The notes under the pieces are model-generated. The model worked only from the letters and a program-made list of their open reading frames with translations, was not told the origin of the DNA and ran no database searches. 38,034 bases of DNA from an uncultured Bacteroidales bacterium (GTDB taxonomy: Bacteria; Bacteroidota; Bacteroidia; Bacteroidales; UBA932): NCBI GenBank assembly GCA_900546395.1, contig URDD01000018.1:1-38034 (forward strand), in the 5' to 3' direction. The number at the start of each line of letters is the position of its first letter. The first letter of the stretch is position 1. The translations under genes were made by a program, and so were the position numbers. Below are positions 8,845 to 15,975 of the stretch, piece after piece.

Positions 8845-8881
8845 TCCGGGATGAAATGGTATGTCTTTAAGTCATCCCGGA
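8845..8881 (-). terminator. hairpin after the HAD phosphatase gene
   Basis: TCCGGGATGA (8845-8854) pairs perfectly with TCATCCCGGA (8872-8881), 16 nt past the HAD stop codon on the minus strand. There is no T-run, so termination strength is uncertain. It marks the likely 3' end of the nuclease operon. Confidence 0.5.
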
Positions 8882-8897
8882 TTTGCGAATGGTCTGC

Positions 8898-9452
8898 TTA
8901 TTCACTTCCCAGCAGTGAGGAAAGCTCCTCTCTGACACGGGAAATATCGTCAAAGCGGACAGATTTCATACCCACGGTTCTTGCACCATCAACATTTGCC
9001 GCATTGTCATCCAGAAACACGCATTCGTCAGCCTTGAGACCATAGCGACTGAGAAGGACTTCATAAATCCTCGGATCGGGCTTGAGAAGCTTCTCATCAC
9101 CGGAAACCACGATACCTTCAAAAAGACTGAAAAAATCATATCTTCCGAAAGCAAAACCTATGGTTTCCGATGACCAGTTGGTCAGACCGTAAATGCCGTA
9201 TCCCTTGGCCTTAAGCTCCTTCAACAATTCCACACCTTCCGGTATATCGCTATGCGGAAATTCCGCCTGAAGCAAAGCTACCCCTTCTTTAAAAGGCCGT
9301 CCCTTGTCCTGCTCCGCATTCCAGTCAAGAGTGCAGATATTGCCAAGGAAATATTCCATACGGGTATCATCCTTGAAATAATCCCTGTACAGATATCTCG
9401 GATTCCAGTCAAGAAGGACACCTCCGAAATCAAATACGATGTTTTTAACCAT
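8898..9452 (-). CDS. HAD-superfamily phosphatase (YihX-like)
   Basis: A 184-residue cytoplasmic hydrolase of haloacid dehalogenase subfamily IA. Motif I is 'VFDFGGVLLDW' with nucleophile D8; the usual second aspartate is Gly10, as in E. coli YihX (DLGNV). Motif II is 'GLTNWS', motif III the Lys of 'KPDPRIYEVLL', motif IV 'FLDDNAANVDGA'. YihX-type enzymes dephosphorylate sugar phosphates such as glucose-1-phosphate, and related enzymes act on nucleotides. It is the last gene of the nuclease operon, 13 nt after the DUF5689 lipoprotein gene. A role as a final phosphate-releasing step on imported nucleotides or ribose phosphates is attractive, but it is inferred from position only. Confidence 0.88.
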   Translation of the reverse strand: MVKNIVFDFGGVLLDWNPRYLYRDYFKDDTRMEYFLGNICTLDWNAEQDKGRPFKEGVALLQAEFPHSDIPEGVELLKELKAKGYGIYGLTNWSSETIGFAFGRYDFFSLFEGIVVSGDEKLLKPDPRIYEVLLSRYGLKADECVFLDDNAANVDGARTVGMKSVRFDDISRVREELSSLLGSE

Positions 9453-9465
9453 ACTTACTAATGCT

Positions 9466-10509
9466 CTACTGGTTCGCAGAAAGTTTTATTCCGTTCAAAT
9501 CAAGAAGAGTAAACTGATAGTTGGCATCAGCCTCGGTACCCTTCTTATTATAATAAGTAAGAATACCGGTAACATCTATCGCCATTCCTGAAAGAATCTC
9601 CTTGTCAATTTTAGTATCTGCAAATCGTGCAAATCCGCTTGTCCTGATCTGAAGGTCAAGCCCGTCCTTGTCAAAATAATGGCTTATGGTATAAGCCGAC
9701 GGTGACACAAACTTGCTTTTGTCAACATCCGGAAAACCATTGAAATTAAAATTAGGATCATCCAGTTTGGCCTGAAAAGCCTTCTCTGAGACAGCCCAGG
9801 TATCAAACCCGTAATTACCGTACTTGGAATTCTCGTCAAGGAAAACACAGTTATTTGCATAGTCTTTCCTGTCTCCGTCCGGATCATAATACAGCATTAC
9901 GAAAATCTGGCCCTTGTATTTAAGATTCTTTATTGTAACATACGTTCCGAAATAGTCCGGATTCTTTATATCATCCTTTTCAAGGACTTTGGGAGCTACC
10001 GGCTCATCAAACTCACCCCGGAAAACATGGGTATCTATAATATACTGTGCATCAATATATGAAGACTCATATTCAGGATCATTTGACTTGTAACCCAGAC
10101 CTACCATACCGGCATACTTGCCGAGAGTAAGCCCGTTACAGTCGATATAAACCCACTGTCCGAGCTTATAGTCGTTGTAAAGATTCCTTGAACCTATCTT
10201 GAACTCCATTCCGCCGGTAGCATCCTGGATATACATAGTCCTGTAAAGGTTGCCTGACTGGTCTGAAGAAACTACCTGTGCCTTGATTATACAGTTTCCT
10301 TCAATGGTGACAGGCTTGCTCTCGTACATAGCCTTCACATCCTTTATGGTCTTGAAGTGCGCAGTATTGAAATCTGCATCAGTATATACCCTGTACGGAT
10401 CCGGATTGTCATAGTTGACAGGAGGGAACTCCTCACAGGAAACCATTGCCAGAGATGCTGCCGCACATCCGGCAAGAATCATAATATATTTGCTAATTTT
10501 TTTCATCAT
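9466..10509 (-). CDS. DUF5689 lipoprotein with OB-like fold, receptor partner
   Basis: A 347-residue lipoprotein with lipobox Cys25 (AMVSC). It has the DUF5689 layout: an N-terminal segment ('FKTIKDVKAMYESKPVTIEGNCIIKAQVVSSD') that looks like the first strands of an OB barrel, with 'YRTMYIQDATGGMEFKI' and 'YKLGQWVYIDCNGLTLGKYAG' completing it (about residues 60-145). A second beta-rich segment follows (about 185-340), where 'FGTYVTIKNLKYKG' repeats the pattern. Its ATG overlaps the stop codon of the TonB-dependent receptor gene (TAATG), so the two are translationally coupled. That is the relation a SusD-like partner has to SusC, but there is no SusD here. I infer an outer-membrane lipoprotein that presents ligand to the receptor. 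OB folds often bind nucleic acid, which fits the neighbouring nucleases. Confidence 0.85.
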   Translation of the reverse strand: MMKKISKYIMILAGCAAASLAMVSCEEFPPVNYDNPDPYRVYTDADFNTAHFKTIKDVKAMYESKPVTIEGNCIIKAQVVSSDQSGNLYRTMYIQDATGGMEFKIGSRNLYNDYKLGQWVYIDCNGLTLGKYAGMVGLGYKSNDPEYESSYIDAQYIIDTHVFRGEFDEPVAPKVLEKDDIKNPDYFGTYVTIKNLKYKGQIFVMLYYDPDGDRKDYANNCVFLDENSKYGNYGFDTWAVSEKAFQAKLDDPNFNFNGFPDVDKSKFVSPSAYTISHYFDKDGLDLQIRTSGFARFADTKIDKEILSGMAIDVTGILTYYNKKGTEADANYQFTLLDLNGIKLSANQ

Positions 10510-13500
10510 TAGAACCTGAAATAAAGATTCAACATATAGTTCACTCCGCTCATGTAGAAATACTTGGAGTCAAACCTGTAAAACCTCTCACCGCTCTTGC
10601 TGTCGATAAGGCGGGTCTGCTCGTAACCTCCTGTCTTCACGCCCCTGTTGTTCAGGATATTCCTAACCTCAAGAGAAAATCCGATATTGTACTTTCTGTT
10701 GATATACCATGATTTTCCGACACTTGCATTAAGAAGAAATACAGGATCGAATTTTTCCTGAGAAGCCATATACTCGATTTCAGAAGGAGTCACAGTCTTG
10801 TCAGGACCGGCTGTAGCCATATCTGTCCTGTAAAGAGGGTTCATATCCAGGTAACTGTTACCGAAATAGTTGACATTCAAGTCAGCGAACCAATAGTTGT
10901 GGAAGAAATCAAGACCGAGACTTGCAGCAAGCTGCGGAGTGCTCGGAACAAAGTGCTTCTGGTTTTTCTCCACGATGTAATCTCCGTTCTCGTCCTTCAT
11001 ATAAGAAGTGACACCGTTTACTGTCTCTTTCTTAAATACAGGATGCGATGCCCAGTATGGAATAGGCTCATTCTCAAATACTACTGTAGCGCTGTTATCC
11101 ACAGTCTGGGTCATACGCGGAGTAGAAGTATAGACATACTGACCGTAACTTACAACACCCTGCACTGCAAGCCACTTTACTACAGGTATCTTGAAACCGA
11201 CCTCCAGACCTGCATGACGCTGGTCGATGCCGCTCATGGCAAAGTTGGTAAATGAGTTCTGCGAGTCATCATAGAAACTCATAAGGTCTGTCTGGTCGTT
11301 GATCTTGGTATAGAAACCTGTGACCCTCACGTCATAACCGTTCTTGCTGAACTGGTAATTGAGGTCTGCAGAGAAAGTCTTGCTTACCTTCAGGTCAGCA
11401 ACCATGGTATTTCTGGTTCTCGGTGAGACAAATGCCTGTGCAAATGTAGGAGCATCAGTCATATAGCCTAAATTGGCATAAACCCTGTGACCGCCGGGAA
11501 TGAAATAGGAAGCCCCTATCTTGGCCTTGTATTCAAAGAAATCCGCAACTTCAGACTTACCTTTGGACGTAATCACATTACCATAACTGTCATAGCTTGT
11601 AATGACTTTATTGTCATAGACAATTTCATTTCCGTTGTCATCAAGACCTGCAAACAAGCCCTTGCGCACAAGTCCCTCTCTCCAGAAAGCAGAATAACCT
11701 CCTTCAAGAGCAACATAGCCTTTAAAGTTTCCTGTCTCGAAGTTTCCTGTGAGCCAGAGGTTTGCATTCCTTACATGAGCATAATAGTCATAGCCGTACT
11801 TGTCACCCTGCCCGATTCTCTGTGCGGAACCGTTCTTGAGGAAATAATCCAGGTCATTCTGAATCATTGTCGGGCTTGAAGCAAAATCCCTCTCAGCAAA
11901 CTGGTCAATATTCACATAATAGTCGCCACCGAGAAGATCATCCATCTTCTTATAGTATTCAGTACGGTTCCATTTGAGATTCAAACCGCCGTTAAGAGTA
12001 AACCAGTCACGTGCTCTCCATTTGACAGTACCTGCAAGATTTACATCATTCTGATCCACACGACGCTCCTCAACAGCGTATTTTGACCTTTTAGAGCCGT
12101 CAGCCCCGACATTGTTATAGTTCACGTTATAAAGACGGTCCCAGTTTATACGGCGCGTGCTGCCCAAATCATACTGCCATGCTTCCCTGGCCCAGGCAGC
12201 CTTTTCCAGGTCAACACGGTCATAGTCGGAATTGTCCATATAGAAATAGCTCGGAAGATTACGGTAATAATCCGGTCTCGGGTCCGGAGCATCATACCAG
12301 TCAAGCGCAGTATATCCGTTCTTTCCGGTACGGTAAAGAAGGGTCGCAGTAGCCTCAAGCCTGTCACTTGGTGTGGCAGTATATTTCAGGAACATCACCG
12401 GCTCGTGAGTCTTGCGCACACGCGAGTTCCTCATCTTGCCTGCCTGGTAACCCCAGTTGGAATTGTACATATTGTCTCCGGTAAGGTCATAAACCTCCTG
12501 TGTGGAAGCATTCTGCGCACCCCTCTGCCCCGGTGTAGCGAAAATCACAAGTCCTAAACGGTGAACATCGTTGAACTTCTTCTCGACTCCTGCATAATAT
12601 GCAAACGAACGGTAATATACTCCATCCACCCAGTCATTTCCACCAAGACGGGCAGAAACATTGAAAGCATAAGACCAGCCGTTGTCAGACTCACCCGAAG
12701 CATATGAAGCCATAAGTCTGAGACGATAAAGCGCACTGTTGGTCAACGCACTGAAACGAAATCCCTTACGCACATGAGACGGAGTGGCGAGAAGATTTGT
12801 CACACCGTTGACTCCACCGACACCGACATCTGAAGGGTCAAGTCCAAGTGTGCTTTCCTTTCCTCTCATAGCCTCATTCAGACCACTCCACAAAGACCAC
12901 GGAGAATAGCCCGTGATAGCATCATTCATCTTCACACCGCTAAGATAAACATCCTGGCTTTCACTGTTGTAGCCTCTGTTCTTGAACCTTACGGCACTGA
13001 AGTCATAGCTGGCAATGCTGGTGAAAATATCATTTCCGTAGATGATAGAGGGAGAATTCTCATACCCGGAATCATCCATATCGAAATCTGCGAAATTGGA
13101 CTCATCGATATCTGCAACTACAGACGAAGGGACAATCGAAACCATAACCAGATCCTTTACAAATCCCTCTATCGAAACATTGACCTGAGATACCATAAAC
13201 CCTGGTGCAGAAATCTTAAGCATATAATGTCCGTCAGACAGACCCTCGTATGAGAATGTACCGTCTGATGAAGTATATCTTGCACCTATAAGATCCACAC
13301 CGCTGTAAACCAGGACTTCGGCATTTGCCACAGGCACCCTTCCGGCACGGCTTACTACAGTACCTTTCACTCCTCCCGGAGCTTCTGCCGCCGACATTTC
13401 ATGATTTACGGCCACATTCACATTACGGCTTGCCGCCATGGTTTCTGTCTGTTCCGGCCTCTGTCTGACCTGACCGGGAGTGTTCTTATCGGTACCGCCA

Positions 13501-13571
13501 TCTTTGGACTGCGCTGCCACAGGCAGAGTCAGAGCCATAAAGGCAAATACCGGCAATAGTTTTTTAAACAT
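10509..13571 (-). CDS. TonB-dependent outer-membrane receptor
   Basis: A 1020-residue receptor. There is a signal peptide at 1-20 (cleavage after VAA-Q), a low-complexity segment to about residue 65, and a carboxypeptidase-regulatory-like beta-sandwich at about 67-150 ('GVKGTVVSRAGRVPVANAEV', 'DGTFSYEGL'). A plug domain at about 165-270 ('SQDVYLSGVKMNDAITGYSP') and a 22-strand-type barrel rich in aromatic residues complete it, ending in 'LYFRF' with the expected C-terminal Phe. It is energised by TonB-ExbBD. It is not a typical SusC: no SusD gene is adjacent, and the partner is the DUF5689 lipoprotein that overlaps it by one base. Upstream in the same operon, 21 nt away, is the DNase I-like protein. 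The likely cargo is nucleic-acid fragments or a nucleotide-derived compound, by context only. Confidence 0.93.
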   Translation of the reverse strand: MFKKLLPVFAFMALTLPVAAQSKDGGTDKNTPGQVRQRPEQTETMAASRNVNVAVNHEMSAAEAPGGVKGTVVSRAGRVPVANAEVLVYSGVDLIGARYTSSDGTFSYEGLSDGHYMLKISAPGFMVSQVNVSIEGFVKDLVMVSIVPSSVVADIDESNFADFDMDDSGYENSPSIIYGNDIFTSIASYDFSAVRFKNRGYNSESQDVYLSGVKMNDAITGYSPWSLWSGLNEAMRGKESTLGLDPSDVGVGGVNGVTNLLATPSHVRKGFRFSALTNSALYRLRLMASYASGESDNGWSYAFNVSARLGGNDWVDGVYYRSFAYYAGVEKKFNDVHRLGLVIFATPGQRGAQNASTQEVYDLTGDNMYNSNWGYQAGKMRNSRVRKTHEPVMFLKYTATPSDRLEATATLLYRTGKNGYTALDWYDAPDPRPDYYRNLPSYFYMDNSDYDRVDLEKAAWAREAWQYDLGSTRRINWDRLYNVNYNNVGADGSKRSKYAVEERRVDQNDVNLAGTVKWRARDWFTLNGGLNLKWNRTEYYKKMDDLLGGDYYVNIDQFAERDFASSPTMIQNDLDYFLKNGSAQRIGQGDKYGYDYYAHVRNANLWLTGNFETGNFKGYVALEGGYSAFWREGLVRKGLFAGLDDNGNEIVYDNKVITSYDSYGNVITSKGKSEVADFFEYKAKIGASYFIPGGHRVYANLGYMTDAPTFAQAFVSPRTRNTMVADLKVSKTFSADLNYQFSKNGYDVRVTGFYTKINDQTDLMSFYDDSQNSFTNFAMSGIDQRHAGLEVGFKIPVVKWLAVQGVVSYGQYVYTSTPRMTQTVDNSATVVFENEPIPYWASHPVFKKETVNGVTSYMKDENGDYIVEKNQKHFVPSTPQLAASLGLDFFHNYWFADLNVNYFGNSYLDMNPLYRTDMATAGPDKTVTPSEIEYMASQEKFDPVFLLNASVGKSWYINRKYNIGFSLEVRNILNNRGVKTGGYEQTRLIDSKSGERFYRFDSKYFYMSGVNYMLNLYFRF

Positions 13572-13592
13572 AATAAAAACAATGGTTTAAAT

Positions 13593-14675
13593 TTATTTAC
13601 CTACTACGATATAAGTCGGGAAGTGGTCGCTGTAACCTCCGATGAAAGCACCGTTTGAGAATGTCCTGAAAGGATAACCCTTGTACTGGCCTTTCTGGGT
13701 AATCATAAACGGTTTCTTATATACTACACCGTAATTTTTCTTCTTTCCTATCTGTCTGATTTTCAAGCCTCCGTCCGGAGCATTGAGGAGAGTCTCATTC
13801 ACCATTATGATATCATAGATACTCCACTCTCCCCTGTAAGCAAGAGAGCCGTAGCCGTTTTTCAGCATAGAAAGAAACGGAGAGAAGAAATCCTCAGGAC
13901 CGACCTCGGAAGGATGTTCTTTTCCATGAAGATAATGAGCCATACTGATATCCGTAGGATTGTCATTCATATCACCCATCACCATCACCTTGATGCCCGG
14001 ATACTTCTTCATCATCGACATAGCATGAGCGTACATTATCTCGGCACCGCGGCTGCGGAGGTCAGCACCCTTTCCGCCAATCCTTGACGGCAGGTGGGCT
14101 ACATAAAACGCAAAGTGCTCACCGTCAATAGTTCCATGAACCATGAGAATATCCCTGGTCTTGAATCTTTCCTGCTGCTCCTTGTTCATAGTGAACTCTA
14201 TATCACTGTTGAAATCAAAAGGAATGGACTCGCTGTCAATATAAGTGAACTGGTCCGGACGGTAAAGGAAACCGACGTCAACTCCACGTCTGTCAGGTCC
14301 TTCGTAATGCACTATCTGATAGTTTGCCTCAGCTATTTCAGGCTGGCTTACCAGGTCTTCAAGCACAAACCTGTTCTCGATTTCGCACACTCCGAGGACA
14401 GTGTGAAACACGCCGTTTGACTCCTTCATAGACCTTATGACAGTAGCCATATTATGAAGTTTCTTGCGGTATTTGGCCTCCGTCCACTTGTTTCCTCCAT
14501 CAGGAAGAAACTCTGCATCGTTTTTGGCAGGGTCATCATATATGTCGAAGAGATTTTCAAGGTTGTAAAATCCCAGGACATAGTTGCGCTCCGCTCTATC
14601 AGTCTGGGCCGAAGCCGAGAACAAAACCAGCAGCATAAGGAGCGCTGCAAAAATTGTCTTTTTCATACCTAACAT
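13593..14675 (-). CDS. secreted endonuclease/exonuclease/phosphatase (DNase I-like) protein
   Basis: A 360-residue protein with a signal peptide ending at SASA-Q24 and no lipobox, so periplasmic or released. All metal-dependent phosphodiesterase motifs of the EEP fold are present: N38 and E40 (FYNLENLF), E98/E100 (CEIEN), D133 (RRGVDVGFLYR), H194 (AHLPSR), D235 and N237 (GDMNDNP), and the terminal S349-D350-H351. It probably cleaves DNA, RNA or nucleotide phosphodiesters; the fold also includes phospholipases and sugar-phosphate phosphatases, so nuclease activity is the best guess but not proven. A start at codon 4 (14666) is equally possible and gives a more usual MKK signal peptide. It sits 18 nt after the NUC1 endonuclease gene and 21 nt before the receptor gene. 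Confidence 0.9.
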   Translation of the reverse strand: MLGMKKTIFAALLMLLVLFSASAQTDRAERNYVLGFYNLENLFDIYDDPAKNDAEFLPDGGNKWTEAKYRKKLHNMATVIRSMKESNGVFHTVLGVCEIENRFVLEDLVSQPEIAEANYQIVHYEGPDRRGVDVGFLYRPDQFTYIDSESIPFDFNSDIEFTMNKEQQERFKTRDILMVHGTIDGEHFAFYVAHLPSRIGGKGADLRSRGAEIMYAHAMSMMKKYPGIKVMVMGDMNDNPTDISMAHYLHGKEHPSEVGPEDFFSPFLSMLKNGYGSLAYRGEWSIYDIIMVNETLLNAPDGGLKIRQIGKKKNYGVVYKKPFMITQKGQYKGYPFRTFSNGAFIGGYSDHFPTYIVVGK

Positions 14676-14693
14676 TGATTATTGGATAATATG

Positions 14694-15896
14694 TTACATC
14701 CACTGTGATGCAACAGGCTTTTCTGATTCTATCCTTAAAGCGTTGGCCTCTCCTACTTTTCCGGCAAGATTTGCAAAGAAGTTTATGCCTGTCTTTGCCT
14801 CCAGTTCAGCGATAGAGCATATCATGGAAGCATCCGGATTCTTACTGCTATATGACTTGTGTTCAAGATAATAGGCTGCCGCCGAATACCCTCCTATACC
14901 TGTAGTGGAGGCTTTGTTATATTTCAGAAGAGCCTTGAAATAAGCTGTCGGGACTGTCACCTCGCGTCCGTCGTTGTCATAAGCCACCTTTGTGCTGCCC
15001 TTTACTACACATCCGGTAACAACATAAAGAGTATCTGAACTTTTTGCGATTCCCCTGACACGACCTTCTATATCAGCCCATATGCTCTGGTTGAACCTAC
15101 TGCCCAACTGCGGAGTCATATTGGTGAAATAGAATGTCTTGACATTTGCATTATATTCAAGCCTGTCAGCAGACGGAATCTGGTGCCCTCTGTCGTAGCC
15201 TCTTATTCCCTTATCATAACGCGGCTGCTCGTCTCTTGGCACCTTAGGGTCATAGCCCCACTCGTTAGTCCTGTCTCCTTTACCTATAAGACCGCTATTA
15301 AGAGGGTAAGCAACCCAATGAGCTACAAGGTTTTCCTTATCCCAGGCCATAGAGTAGTTCCTGACTTTGGCACCCTTTAAAGTCATATCGTGAGCAACAA
15401 AACGCAGCCCGTCAGCCTGGTTCATCTCTGGAAGTTCCATCCATCCGGGAAGTGCCACCGGAGTATCATTACCTCCTGAATTATCGCCACCTCCGCCGGT
15501 ACCGCCATCTCCACCGGTACTGCCGTCTTTTCCGGTCTGAGTACAGGAGCATGAAGTCTCCCGCTTTCCTTCTTTAAGTACAATAGTGAGAGAACGCGGT
15601 TCGTCCTTATCATTTGCGCTGTAATTCAGAATTACATTGCTCTTGCTGCCTGAACCGGATTCCGTACTGAGAGAAGCCCAGTCCGACTGACTCCCGTCAT
15701 AAGCTATCGAAAGAGTCCAGTCACCTGACGCAGCCACTGATACAAACTGGCTTCCAGATGAAGCCGGTACATTTTCAGTCCTGACCGACACCTGCAGCAG
15801 ACTGTCCTGCCCTGCATCCTCACATGAAGACACGAAAATCAGGAGCAATGCAGTCAGCAATGCGGACGCACTATATTTTTTCAATGTGAAATGCAT
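14694..15896 (-). CDS. BACON-tethered DNA/RNA non-specific endonuclease (NUC1 family) lipoprotein
   Basis: A 400-residue lipoprotein: lipobox Cys25 (FVSSC), a BACON domain at about 33-122, a Gly/Asp/Ser linker at about 123-143, then a beta-beta-alpha-metal nuclease of the Serratia-nuclease/NUC1 family at about 150-395. The catalytic D235-R-G-H238 motif (YDRGHQIPSADR) is intact; His238 is the general base. The metal-ligand Asn269 lies in 'RFNQSIW', and 'FYFTNMTPQ' precedes it as usual. The family degrades single- and double-stranded DNA and RNA without sequence preference. The lipobox plus BACON plus flexible linker suggests a surface-displayed enzyme held off the membrane. It is the second gene of the operon. 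The combination with a TonB receptor argues for nutrient scavenging rather than a toxin; no immunity gene is adjacent. Confidence 0.93.
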   Translation of the reverse strand: MHFTLKKYSASALLTALLLIFVSSCEDAGQDSLLQVSVRTENVPASSGSQFVSVAASGDWTLSIAYDGSQSDWASLSTESGSGSKSNVILNYSANDKDEPRSLTIVLKEGKRETSCSCTQTGKDGSTGGDGGTGGGGDNSGGNDTPVALPGWMELPEMNQADGLRFVAHDMTLKGAKVRNYSMAWDKENLVAHWVAYPLNSGLIGKGDRTNEWGYDPKVPRDEQPRYDKGIRGYDRGHQIPSADRLEYNANVKTFYFTNMTPQLGSRFNQSIWADIEGRVRGIAKSSDTLYVVTGCVVKGSTKVAYDNDGREVTVPTAYFKALLKYNKASTTGIGGYSAAAYYLEHKSYSSKNPDASMICSIAELEAKTGINFFANLAGKVGEANALRIESEKPVASQWM

Positions 15897-15913
15897 ACCT
15901 TTTTAGAGAATCA

Positions 15914-15946
15914 ATGAGGGTGACCAAAAATTTGGGCCACCCTCAT
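15914..15946 (-). other. intercistronic hairpin within the nuclease operon
   Basis: Arms of 12 nt at 15914-15925 and 15935-15946 pair with one G-U wobble in the minus-strand RNA, around a 9-nt A/T-rich loop. It lies between the stop of the first gene and the start of the NUC1 gene, with no T-run after it. It could protect the 3' end of the first cistron or cause partial termination, making the first lipoprotein more abundant. Confidence 0.55.
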
Positions 15947-15975
15947 CTGCCTTTCATCGAAAGACACAATTATAA

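Noticed and set aside
14694..15896. The NUC1 nuclease as an antibacterial toxin
   Set aside because: It is a lipid-anchored BACON protein in an uptake-type operon, without an immunity gene, delivery domain or polymorphic C-terminal junction.
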